This document shows, in pieces, positions 30,513-40,241 of a stretch of 64,000 nucleotides of DNA. Every line of letters starts with the position of its first letter. Position 1 is the stretch's first letter. The notes under the pieces are model-generated. The model saw nothing but the letters and a program-made list of their open reading frames with translations, was not told the DNA's origin and did not search any database. This DNA comes from Symsagittifera roscoffensis (taxonomy: Eukaryota; Xenacoelomorpha; Acoela; Convolutidae): the NCBI RefSeq assembly GCF_963678635.1, contig NC_087063.1, positions 40,188,759 through 40,252,758 of the forward strand. Reading direction: 5' to 3'. The position numbers and the translations under genes are program-made.

Positions 30513-30529
30513 CCTCACTGGTCGCACCA
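30513..30529 (-). other. Primer-binding site
   Basis: On the - strand TGGTGCGACCAGTGAGG lies three bases inside the 5' LTR. It starts TGG, complementary to a tRNA 3' CCA. The expected primer tRNA would end in GGTCGCACCA; I could not assign its amino acid. Confidence 0.75.
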
Positions 30530-30532
30530 ATT

Positions 30533-31163
30533 TATTACGCTAGCAATACTATTCACGTCGGACAAAACGCTTGCTAGGAATAAAGGGTCCTTTCTACTTT
30601 CTATCTTAGAAAGTAAATCTAAAATTCGCTGAGAAATATTTTATTAAAAAAGAAGTTAGTATGAATTTACAGCAAGTTGCCTTTTGACTCAATATTTATT
30701 TTTTACGATGAGATTGGAGATATTATTCTCTGAGATTGAATATTATTTTAGAGAAGGATTGGGGTGGTTGAGGAGAGTGGTGGTGGTGGTAGAAGAGAAG
30801 TTGTTGGAATGAATTCCCGTAGTTTTGAGCTTCTATTTATACTCAGATTGGGAAATCACGCCACTTTTCGTATCAAATGAGAAGTTTCTTTTAACTTCGT
30901 ATTATTTATTCGTACATTCGTATTTTACGAGAAGAAGGTTTCGTATGCTCGTATTTTACGAGAGGAATCGTTAATATTCGTATTGAATGAGAATAGTCGT
31001 TTCAATTCTCAATGCGTAAAACGTTATACGAATTATTCCAATAGCATTTCCCTTCCTTTTGCAAGGGAATAAAAGCATATTTCTTTTGGTGGTGGCGGCG
31101 GCGTCACATTTTGTGAACGCAATAAAATAATTCATGTTTCTGTTTCTATTTGAAATCAGAACA
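30533..31163 (-). repeat. 5' LTR (631 bp)
   Basis: Matches the 3' LTR at 17526-18157 with about three differences. It begins TGTTCTG at 31163 and ends CGTAATA at 30533 on the - strand. Confidence 0.95.
30834..30994 (-). promoter_or_regulatory. LTR promoter: TATA box plus four 16-bp motif copies
   Basis: On the - strand TATAAATA (30834-30841) follows a CCAAT box by about 10 bp. Upstream of it lie four copies of a 16-bp motif, written on the + strand as CGTATCAAATGAGAAG (30869-30884), CGTATTTTACGAGAAG (30919-30934), CGTATTTTACGAGAGG (30950-30965) and CGTATTGAATGAGAAT (30979-30994). Spacings are 50, 31 and 29 bp. They are candidate binding sites for a regulator. The 3' LTR carries the same set at 17863-17988, with TATA at 17828-17835. 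Confidence 0.65.
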
Positions 31164-31167
31164 GTGT
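31164..31167. repeat. Target-site duplication, right copy (GTGT)
   Basis: Matches 17522-17525 on the other side of the element. Confidence 0.7.
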
Positions 31168-31365
31168 GCTCTATTTTGAATGATCAGTTAAGACTACAGT
31201 TGATCTGTTTTTCAGTTAACCAGACGGCTGGGTTAAAATGGAGTTCAATTTATAGTTATTATTTTCTGGATCCCATTTTGCCTCGCTTATTCTGATTCAA
31301 GTATCCTAACTGGTGCGATGGTTGGAAACCCCGATTAGTGTTTTGTTAATTTGGTTGCGTTTCAG

Positions 31366-32341
31366 TTTGATCGGAGAGCCTTTTCCTCCCAGCTTGAAAC
31401 TGCTTCCAAATTTCTACGGAAATAATGATTCTCTATTGATGCTGTCCTCTCGTAAAATCTTCAAAAGATACTGGAGCGATAAAAAAGAAGACGTCTTCGA
31501 TAAACTGGTACCAGATTACGAAGAATCCAACATGCACCCATACCTCCATAAAAATCCTGACAGAGAAGCTCATAAGAAAGTTCAACAATTTCTTGGCGGA
31601 GACGTTCTCTTCGCCTTTAAGTAAGACAATTTGAATTTACTATCAAATCTACGTTCGGTAGTTACGACGAACGCCCTTAGAAAGTTGAACAATATACGGG
31701 AGTACAAGTTACTTGAAAATAAAAACAAATACTTGAAAAAATTCAGCTGCAGCTTAATCCTCCAAAGATTTCCAGGCTAAGCTTGAAAAATTTGGTTATC
31801 AAAGGTTCAGAAAATTTTTTAGCTTATTTATCTTGGTACAATGTTTAACTAGCGCTCTTAGTTTGAGTTTTTTAGAGGTTTTAATCATTAAAACGTGTGT
31901 TTCAGTTGTTCGTTTATATCAGAAGAGCTGAAGAAATCTTCTGCCATATGTCGCGATCTCGACATCAAAATAAATGAATATAAATACAAAGTCTACAGAT
32001 CTATGAAAAATAAGCGGGAAGACTTATTCTTCAACCATTACCTTCAGAGACATTTAATGCTTTACGGTATCAATCTATTTTCTGCGGTTGCTGTTTTAAA
32101 ACGGCTCAATGATTCATTCATGCGACAGGAGAGATTCAAAAACTCGACGCAACTAGCAGCTGAACGAGCATGGGGCTTCAAATGCATTGAGAATCTAATC
32201 AGCGATTGCAAAATTCTCGATTTTCAAGCCAATCGTTCTGACGTTGATTTCAAAAATACTCAACCTAACACGCAAGGAAAACGCACTGCCACTAAACGTG
32301 ATCTACAATTTGTTCATGCTCTGTTTCATGACTTTGTGTAA
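31366..32341 (+). CDS. Unknown protein, at least two exons; 5' end interrupted or upstream of the large element
   Basis: Exon 31366-31620 ends at GTAAGA; intron 31621-31905 (285 bp) ends in TGTGTTTCAG; exon 31906-32341 ends in TAA. The split codon (phase 2) keeps frame. No ATG in frame precedes the first exon: a stop lies at 31307-31309 and a good acceptor (GTTGCGTTTCAG) at 31365, so at least one 5' exon is missing here. The 13.6-kb element ends only about 200 bp upstream and has probably inserted into an intron or promoter of this gene. The protein is helical and charged (YWSDKKEDVFDKLVPDYEES; YKVYRSMKNKREDLFFNHYL); I do not recognise it. EEF1AKMT2 starts 165 bp downstream on the same strand. 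Confidence 0.55.
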
Positions 32342-32506
32342 AAATTGAAGTAATTTGAATCTATTATGTTAAATGTGAACAATTTATTGTATCAACTTGA
32401 ATTTGGTGGAAACAAGCTGAAATTTTACAACAGTTGGAATGTTTTACATGTGTGCTCAGAAGCTTTCAAGTAGAAAAAATTGTTTTCGAAAGTTGAATGA
32501 TTTAAG

Positions 32507-35500
32507 ATGGCTGATTTTGGACCATCAGCGCTAGGCACCAAAGAACACTGGGACAATACTTACGAAGTGGAGCTAGAGAATTTCAAAAGTCACGAAGAAG
32601 AAGGGGAAATATGGTTCGGTGAAAAAGTACAGCGTGAAGTGGTCCAATATTTTATCAATAAAATAGAAAGCAAGTCGGTCTGTATCATGGATATTGGCTG
32701 TGGAAATGGAGTTTTGCTGAGGCAGTTGGCAAATAAAGGCGGATTTTCCAATCTTAAGGGTTTCGATTACAGCGAGAATGCAATACAATTGGCAAAAAAT
32801 ATTGCAAAAGCAGGAAACGAGCTGGAATCCAAGATTGATCTCTTTGTGGGTGATTTTTTGGATGGTTCTTTTGCTCATCGATGTGGCATCGCTTTAGATA
32901 AGGTTATTTCAACGTGTTTTTTTCCACTGTGATTTTGATATTTCTGAACTAGTATGGAAAGCTCATTTTCCAAAATTATTTTTGTTGTTTGGTCTGGGAA
33001 AAAATTACAATATTTTTCTTTACAAAAAAGATTACTCGTTCAGAAGTACACTACAAAGTGGACAAAATTAAGCCCAAATGCGGGTTCTTTCTCTCTAAAT
33101 GTCTGTTTTGAAGGATGATTTCGGAAAACATTCATTTGGAATTTAAATAAAATTTTTGCATAGACCAAGAGAAACTGATCAGCACAGCCTCTTTGAATAC
33201 AACAAAATTTGGTTTCAAAGACTTAACCAGTGTTTTCCGGGTCTGAAAAGGCCAGTTTTCACCATTAGCACTAAGTTTTCAAAATCGCGTGAAATTGTAA
33301 AAATGGAATGAAACAGCTGAGTTTAGTAAATTTGTCATACTGAACAAATCAAATTTATCGCTGAGAATGTTTCACATTGCATGAACAACTTTTTTTTCTG
33401 CTTGTTTCTAGAAAGAATTCACTACGATGCAAAACTTAGTGCAAGTGGAGAAAACTGGCATTTTCAGACCCAGATTACATTGGTAAGTGGTTTAAAGCAA
33501 TTGTTGATAGTTTCACAGAGGGTAGCTCTGATCGTTTTCTCTCGGTCTATGTAAAAGTTTTACTGAAAATTGAAGGAAATGTTGTTTAAAATGGACATTG
33601 AAAAGAGGAATTTTAGAGGGTAAAAATCTAAATTTGCGCTTAATTTTCACTAGTGTCTGATTCTGCCATTTTCAGTGCATATGAGAAAAAAGGTAGTACT
33701 TCAAATGGATGATTAAAAAAGGAAAAATTTGTTGTCATTTCCGAATTAGATATTCACACTAGCGAGCGAGCTTGTGAGCGTTAGTGTATTAGTACAAACC
33801 TTCTTTTTTCTAACCTAACTCGCAAATAAAATTGAAAGTGTTCACACCTTTGAAAATTTCATTGTAGCATTGGAAATTGCATACCATCTGTTCTCTGCTT
33901 TTTTTGTGGCTAGTGTTAGTCATGAATTAAGCATTTGTGGCTGAGTGGTTAGTGCGTGAGAGTCATAATTTCTAGGTCGCAGTATCGAATCCGACGCATA
34001 GCCGAATTTTTTACTAATTGGAGGCTTATTTCTACATTTTCCTTTTGCATTTTATAGAACTGCTTTTTTCCATGTTCTCGCTAGTGTGCGAAGCACAGCT
34101 TCACCCCTGCCTACTTGGGTTTTTAAAAAAAATGGATTTGTCAAAAATATCAAAATTCACTGACAAGGAAAACCGGAAAAACGTTCTCAACGAAAAGCTT
34201 ATTGTAGAATATGTTGCCCCAAATTGTCGTATTCAGCTCGATGCCGGTTTGGTAGTTTAAAATTGCTCTACGTTTGTTTGACTGATTTTTATCTTGGTAC
34301 CATGAGCATTTTTTGTTTGGGACCATGATTTTAAACGAGGTTTATGCGGAATCATACTTATAAACGAGTACCCAGAGTTAATTTTCCTTGTTAGCTGTTC
34401 TTTTTTCTCTAGCAGCAAAAAATCCCTGATAAACTTTATAATTGATTATGTAGCTAACTTCCATTTCTTACTACTCAACCGATTTGAGCTCCAATTTAAA
34501 ATTGTTCATGTATAAATTATAAGCTTGAAACGTTGTTGCGACCTCTGAAAGTTGCGATTATCTCTGCTTTGGGGTGATTTCAGTTTTTGTTTCCCAGAAA
34601 ATTTTACGTATGCTAGTGAACAAAATTAACACAAGTTTACGGTTTTAATCTCAAAACTTATAAGTACAATTTTGGACAAGATTTACATCGAATTTTAATA
34701 ATTTGTTTACACCGACCGACAGCAAATGATATGAACTACTCTCTCTGAAAGCCTCATTTTTTTGATTAGAAACACTTAACAGTTTATTTTGAGCCTGAAA
34801 ATGCCAGTTTTCACTATTTCTTTCCAGCGATGTGACTTTATAAGAAACAATAGATGAAAGTTGTCATACTAAATAATTTAGTTTTCTGTTTCAAAATGAG
34901 TTAGCTGAGATCATTTGCTCACGAATGATAAAAAAGTGCTAATGTAATTCTAAATAAATGCTGTCCAAAATCTTCCTTAAAGTTATAATTTTTAGAGCGT
35001 AAAAACCTGACTTTGCGTTTAGCTTTGTCAACGAGTGTGCCATAAATAAACGGGGTCTAGCAGTATATCATTTCAAAGCTTATCCAATTGCTCTGCCGGT
35101 TTGAAAGCTCCACCGGTTTGAAAGTTTGATTTTTGGTCCCAGTTTTACTGCGAATAAAGCGAAAAGGAGTGTTAAAAGAATTATTTTTATAACAGAAGTA
35201 CCAAATGCGCGAAAATGATTGCCAAATTATAGGTCTTTTAACTGTCCAAAACTTCAGTAACTGTGAATTTCTCGTTTATTTTCAGTTTTTGAGCTTTCAT
35301 TGACTGACATATGTTTCTGGCATTCAGTCCTTCTAGCTTGGGGTCAACACTATTCCAGTACAAAATTTTTTAGTTACCTGTGAAAATTTTGTGAATAAAA
35401 TTGGAAACTGTATTCAGCTGAAGCCATTTTCAGGTGTTATTTTTTGTCGGAAAGTTGATCGGCAAAATCTGTGCCGGCTGATTGAAATATCTATTTTAAT

Positions 35501-35815
35501 TTTCCTTGAGTTAGGTTTTTATTTTAGGGAACATACGATGCAGTATCTCTGACGACTCTTCCGGACGCCTCAAAGCCTCTGGATTTCTACCGACAACAGT
35601 ACAAAAACAGTCTGACTCAATGTATCAACTATGACGAAAATCTCCCATTTCAATTTTTGATAACCTCTTGCAATTGGACTGAAGAAGAACTCTGCATTTT
35701 TTTTGCTCCCCATTTCATCAAAGTGGATACAATAAAAAGAAAATCTTTTGTTTTTGGTGGCTCAACTGGACAAACATTTACCACTGTTGTTTTTAAACTA
35801 ACTGGTGCTAAATAA
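32507..35815 (+). CDS. EEF1AKMT2: eEF1A lysine N-methyltransferase 2 (METTL10 family), 227 aa
   Basis: Exons 32507-32902 and 35528-35815, joined in phase 0 across a 2,625-bp intron (donor GTTATT, acceptor TTTTATTTTAG). The start follows the family pattern (SALGTKEHWDNTYEVELENF). The SAM-binding motif I is IMDIGCGNGVLL (about residues 61-72), then FDYSENAI. Exon 2 opens with GTYDAVSL and carries ITSCNWTEEEL and FVFGGSTGQTFTTVVF, all hallmarks of EEF1AKMT2. The enzyme methylates a lysine of translation factor eEF1A in the cytosol. The length fits the family. The ATG is directly preceded by AG after a pyrimidine-containing stretch, as expected for a trans-splice or cis-splice acceptor. Confidence 0.92.
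33125..33600. repeat. Inverted-repeat element in the EEF1AKMT2 intron
   Basis: The left arm (about 33125-33320) and right arm (about 33395-33600) are imperfect reverse complements: for example CATAGACCAAGAGAAACTGA on the left and, as reverse complement, CATAGACCGAGAGAAAACGA on the right. The shared block GGGTCTGAAAA-GCCAGTTTTC occurs in both arms. It looks like a foldback/MITE. A diverged single arm (CTGAAAATGCCAGTTTTCAC) recurs at 34795. Confidence 0.6.
33931..34005 (+). other. tRNA-like sequence (degenerate, CAT anticodon)
   Basis: A good box A (TGGCTGAGTGG) is followed by an anticodon-arm-like stretch with CAT in the loop and a weak box B (GTATCGAATCC). The acceptor stem does not close. 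It is more likely a tRNA pseudogene or SINE head in the intron than a working tRNA gene. Confidence 0.35.
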
Positions 35816-36054
35816 TAATATTTTATTAGTTTTTATTCGCATGCTAGCTGAAAACTTCATGTCACCTGTGAATTATTTGCTGACGATAGCAAATTTGTTC
35901 GACTAATTTCCGCACGTTTTTGAAGCGATTGTCTGCCAATGCCAAATGAGCAATCTGTTGTTATGTGTTAGATTTTTTTTAGGTTTTATGCCGAAGTTGC
36001 AATTCTAAAAACTTGAGTGCTAACTTTCTAATTGTTTCACGCTTGCTGGTTTTC

Positions 36055-36056
36055 AG
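36055..36056 (+). promoter_or_regulatory. 3' splice site upstream of ALYREF (5' UTR intron or trans-splice acceptor)
   Basis: GCTTGCTGGTTTTCAG ends here, 27 bp before the ALYREF ATG. A matching donor is not evident in the 240 bp between the preceding stop and this site. Confidence 0.5.
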
Positions 36057-36083
36057 ACCCGTTGTTGTTTTAAACCAATCACC

Positions 36084-36749
36084 ATGGATACTGATCTTGA
36101 CTCGTACATCAAAGACAAAGGAATCAAGTACCCTGGACGTGGAGGCCGAGGGGGTCGAGGACGAGGCGGCAACCAAGGTCGAGGTGGCAACTTCGGAGGA
36201 AACAGAGGCAGTGGAAACTTCGGCGGCAGACAGTCTGGAGGTATGATTATGAAGAGAACGCAGCCCAGTTTAAGCGCAGGCAGCTCACTTCATATCTCGA
36301 ACCTGGATTTCGGAGTGTCAAATCAGGACATTGGGGAGCTCTTCGGAGAGTTCGGAGATATCAGACGATTCGCAGTACATTTCGACCAGTCTGGAAGATC
36401 CATCGGAACAGCCGAGGTACATTATCTAAACCCAAGTAGTGCAATGCGAGCCATGAGAAAATACAACGGGGTTCCCTTAGACGGACGTCCAATGAGAATT
36501 GAGATCTCAGGAACAGTCGGACAGTCAATGGGCGGCGGTGGTTTTGCAAACAGAATGCCGAGCGGTGGGCGCGGAGGATTCCGGTCCGGAAATGACGGAA
36601 GAGGCTTCGGTGGTGGACGAGGTTCTGGTGGCGGTGGGTTCCGTGGAACTAGAGGTGCTGCTCGAGGCCGAGGAGGCAGCAGGCGTCCCCCTCCACCTTC
36701 AAAGGAAGATTTGGACGCTGAATTGGAAACGCTTACGAAAGCTACATAA
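36084..36749 (+). CDS. ALYREF: ALYREF/THOC4-type mRNA export adaptor (221 aa)
   Basis: N-terminal UAP56-binding motif (MDTDLDSYIKDKG), an RGG-rich region (residues 18-52), one RRM at about residues 68-143 with RNP2 LHISNLD and the RNP1 region GRSIGTAEVHY, a second RGG-rich region, and a C-terminal UAP56-binding motif (KEDLDAELETLTKA). This is the full ALYREF layout. The protein binds spliced mRNA as part of TREX, recruits the helicase UAP56/DDX39B and hands mRNA to NXF1 for nuclear export. The coding region has no intron. It lies 268 bp after EEF1AKMT2 on the same strand and is followed by AATAAA at 37004. Confidence 0.95.
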   Translation: MDTDLDSYIKDKGIKYPGRGGRGGRGRGGNQGRGGNFGGNRGSGNFGGRQSGGMIMKRTQPSLSAGSSLHISNLDFGVSNQDIGELFGEFGDIRRFAVHFDQSGRSIGTAEVHYLNPSSAMRAMRKYNGVPLDGRPMRIEISGTVGQSMGGGGFANRMPSGGRGGFRSGNDGRGFGGGRGSGGGGFRGTRGAARGRGGSRRPPPPSKEDLDAELETLTKAT

Positions 36750-37003
36750 GTTGGCACATGAACTGCTGCATAACTGGTGATGACATTTGTTTGCAATTGA
36801 TGCGTGATTCAAAACTGCCCATTTTTTGTCTCCTAACGAAAGAGAACCAATCTTAAGTGTTTTTGTTCATATTGACTCATACGTTTTTAGCCGTTTGTTT
36901 CTACCGCAGACATGTTATTCACTGATTATTATTTATCATTATAACTTGTGATACATCTTGTGCATTATTTACCCGTCGATGTTCTATTCTGTTGGCATGC
37001 CAA

Positions 37004-37009
37004 AATAAA
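37004..37009 (+). terminator. Polyadenylation signal after ALYREF
   Basis: AATAAA about 255 bp past the ALYREF stop. I saw no exact AATAAA between the three genes at 31.4-36.7 kb, so this may serve the whole cluster. Confidence 0.6.
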
Positions 37010-38305
37010 CTATTGTCGAAATAGTTTTGATGAGGCATACATGGTAAATGGCAGATCGAAGACATATTTAAGTGTCAAGGTATTAGCATGAGAAAAGATG
37101 AAAGTACGCCCCAATACTTCCCGAAGTTCCATATTTAATCAGGTGATGCTTGACGATATATTTAGCCAGTTTTTTATATGGTAAGAAACCTGAGATTGAG
37201 AAAAAAATGTTTGTTGTCACAGTTCGTGGTCATGTTAACATGCCATTCACGAGCGTTCAAGAACTTTGGATTTGGGTTTCCCCTTTCATATCGCACCTTT
37301 TCACATGTCGCACATGACCTCCCTACAAATTTTCTGTGAAATAGTCAAAATGCGTTGGAAGTAATATATTCTGCGCCATTGTTTCTTGCGCTTCGTGAGG
37401 TGGTTCGAACAGTTTAATCCGATCATACTGTAAAATGGATCACCGCTTGTCTGCTTAGTTGTGTCGGCTTATTGTGTTAAGTTTTTTTTCTAATTTTGCA
37501 ACAGCCTTTTGATGAAAATTTAGTTGGCAGTTCTGACTTTTCTGCATCAATTTAAAGAGTAAGCAGTTTTTGGCACATAGTCGACAATAATACTAAAACA
37601 ATCTAGTTATATTAAATCTTTTTTGGTGTCATATTTTGGCCATTCAATCAACCCTCAATCAAGAGCTATTTGTTTTATTGAAAAATATCCATAGACAGCA
37701 CAATGAGTTTGAACATAAGTCTTTCAGAAGCCAAGACTTGCAGTTAGAACTTCGGTTTTTTTGGCTTGAAAAAGAGCCTAAAAAGCCTAAGGAAAAAATC
37801 AAAAATTTTCTGACAGTTTCGAAGTCTACTTAATGCACTACTCAAATTTAAAACAGATTTCAATGTGTACTGATTTATTTCCAACATTCCTTCATATGAT
37901 AAAAAAAACAAAGATATTTCTACTGCAAAACATTTTTGGCGATCCATTTTGTAACCAAGCAGCACTCGCTTAGCAGACTACGTGCTAGATATGAAATATC
38001 ATTCCACGCAATTAGCATTAATTGGCGTAAAATTAGCATCATTATTTCGGTGCGCGCTAAGCACTACATGAAATTAAAAAATTTATTTTACTTGAAATGT
38101 TTATTGAGTTTGACTGTGTCAAGCAATCCATTCTTGGTAACATAATTTAACTATGTAAATATGATCACTTCTTTCGCAAGTAAATTGCATTTTTTAGTGC
38201 TTAGAACTGTGCAAACCTCGTATGACAAATAAACAGCATTTTTCAACCGTTTTCCTTTTTTATCAAAATGCTTGATAACTTAATGACCTGAAAATTTCCT
38301 TATGC
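37010..38305. other. No gene seen
   Basis: AT-rich intergenic DNA. Frames at 37636-37833 and 37936-38145 have no motif and no codon character. Confidence 0.5.
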
Positions 38306-38313
38306 TTGAATGC

Positions 38314-38527
38314 AGGGGCGTATCTAGGATTTTCTCGAGGGGGGGCGGATTTTCAAAAAAATTTCGAAAATTTGGACGACTTTTTTTTGAAAAAACAGGT
38401 AAAATTTTTTTGAAAAAAACAGGTAAAAAGCCGATTTTGGGCACTTTGTGGAAAATTTTGACAAAAAAAACTTTTGGCGCGCGCTCTCCCTCAAAAATAG
38501 CGTCCGCCTCCCTAAATCCACCCATGG
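38314..38527. mobile_element. hAT-type MITE (about 214 bp)
   Basis: Left end AGGGGCGTATCTAGG and right end CCTAAATCCACCCATG form imperfect terminal inverted repeats, and TTGAATGC occurs directly on both sides (38306-38313 and 38528-38535). The size and 7-8-bp duplication fit a non-autonomous hAT element. Internally it has G-, A- and T-runs and no protein motif. Confidence 0.7.
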
Positions 38528-39823
38528 TTGAATGCATTGGTAAGTGGTTAAAGAGATCAAAGTACCAGTCCTGTACACACCGAGGTGTTTGTATCTTCAT
38601 GTTGATTTTCTACAGAGCTTGTATTATGTGCATTTTACCGTCTTGGACATTTTTAGGAGTTAGTTGTTTTTTTTTGCTTGTGTTTGCATAGTGCAGTGTT
38701 GCCTCTGAGTAAAAGTTTTAGTATGCTAAACGAATGGTTTGCTAAGTGAGATTACCCTGAAAAATAGTGGTTTGATATATTTCGTTGGAGAGTATCAGTC
38801 ACTGACAAAGTAATTTATTCTTTTTGAATTATTGTTTTTCCTCTCATTGTTCTTTTTTAAAATCATCTGAAAGCAAAATTTTGTAAACCAATGCTGGCTG
38901 CTGCGATCGCGTCAATGTTCGCTCTTATAATGCTTTATCCTTTTTGCACCCGATCACAAAAAACTTAGCTATTGTTTGTTTCATGGTTTTTTACTCCAAG
39001 TTTCAAAGATATCGATGCGCAAAGATCCAAATCTGCTCATCGATATTGTTTGTTTCATGATGTGTTGCTCCCATTTTCAAAGATATCGATGCGCAGAGCT
39101 CCAAATCAAAAATATTTTTACCTGTGATCATTTGTTGTAAAGTTACGGGGATTTGAACTAGGGGTTACTTTAACTGCTTTTGTCGACGTTAGATAACAGC
39201 CGAAGTCTTCAAAACTTTGCCTTAATACGAGTAGTTTTGGTTCGTTCTCAATTTTGTCGCTTGTAAGTAAGAACACTTGGTTCATAATTGGAGCAGGATG
39301 ATGAACTGGAAAAACTACTCAAAAATAAGAAAAGAGAATGATTTTCGGCTTAATCACAAAACCTAAAACAAAAAATATTGCAGGTTGATGCTGAAAAAAT
39401 TGACTTAAATCATTGAAGCACGGTAGTTTTTAAGGAAGAATTTTTTTTTCAAATTTCAATGCTTTTTTTTTCATTCAATATTGTCGGAACCTACGTTTCT
39501 TCTTACTCAGCAACCGGCCACTTTCAAGACGCCAGCTATTATTAGGCATTCTCAAATAGGATTGTTGTTTTTTTTTGGGAAAAAACTTGTCTGAAAAAAT
39601 CACTGAATCATTTAAACAACGAGACATTTTGAGCCGCTTTGGATTTCAAAGGTTAGTGTTTTAAAGTTTTTGAGCTTGTTTGAGTTTTAAAAGTTTTAAA
39701 CTGCTACGGCGCTGATGTATATTATACGGCCAAAATACATAAAATTTGAAACTGTGTACGCGTTTCCTCAAATTGGTTTGACTTAGGAGAAAACGTGATG
39801 GTTGTAAAAAATGCTACAATTTA
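38528..39823. other. Intergenic; one 73-bp tandem duplication
   Basis: Two copies of a 73-bp unit (from 38971 and from 39044) share ATTGTTTGTTTCATG and CAAAGATATCGATGCGCA. No gene is seen. Confidence 0.55.
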
Positions 39824-39831
39824 ACCAGAAG

Positions 39832-40233
39832 CAGGGGCGGATTTAGGGGGGGGGGGGGCACTCCCTCTCTGTGGAATTCGACCCCTGGCGACCCAAAGGG
39901 TCTTCTCTTGCACTGTTTGGATATATCAGTTTTCGGTAGCGGATCCTAACAATTCATAAAAGCGTCTTAGGCGTCAGTATATAATAATTTAGAGGGGAGA
40001 GCGCGCGCCGAGAAAACGCGATTTTTTGCTAAACGTTATCCCCAAAAAGTGCCTAAAAACCCTGTTTTTTCAACGTTTTTCCTGCGGCGCAGAAATTTTG
40101 GCCAAAACAGGGTCTTTTTGGTGCTCTGGGGGAGCTCGGAAAATCATTTTGGTCGATCTAAAAACAGGTTGAAAAATTTTCGAAAATGTTTTGAAATTCC
40201 GCCCCACATAGAGAAAAACCTAGATCCGCCCAG
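39832..40233. mobile_element. hAT-type MITE (402 bp)
   Basis: Ends CAGGGGCGGATTTAGG and CCTAGATCCGCCCAG are inverted repeats, flanked by a perfect 8-bp duplication ACCAGAAG (39824-39831 and 40234-40241). It belongs to the same family as the MITE at 38314. Confidence 0.85.
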
Positions 40234-40241
40234 ACCAGAAG

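Larger units (their letters stand above)
17526..31163 (-). mobile_element. Complete retrovirus-like Ty3/gypsy element with env, macro domain and accessory genes
   Basis: A 13,638-bp element on the - strand: 5' LTR (30533-31163), primer-binding site, structured leader, gag (30308-28905), -1 frameshift site, pol (to 23161), an antisense spliced gene (22316-23011, + strand), a 519-bp divergent intergenic region, env (21796-19487), a second exon or ORF downstream of env (19465-18686), polypurine tract and 3' LTR (17526-18157). The LTRs differ at about three positions in 632 bp, and all large frames are open, so the insertion is recent and may be active. Polymerase order (protease, RT, RNase H, integrase) and gag place it with Ty3/gypsy-type elements rather than vertebrate orthoretroviruses. 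Confidence 0.93.

Noticed and set aside
17526-31163. A vertebrate-type orthoretrovirus
   Set aside because: Gag, the RNase H type, the integrase (GPY-type module, H-x4-H zinc finger) and the 4-bp duplication with Ty3-like pol fit Ty3/gypsy better; env alone does not decide.
33931-34005. A functional tRNA-Met gene
   Set aside because: The acceptor stem does not pair and the T arm is irregular; only the internal promoter boxes look right.
36422-36796. Pro-rich - strand frame opposite ALYREF
   Set aside because: Complement of the Gly/Arg codons of the RGG region; a composition artefact.
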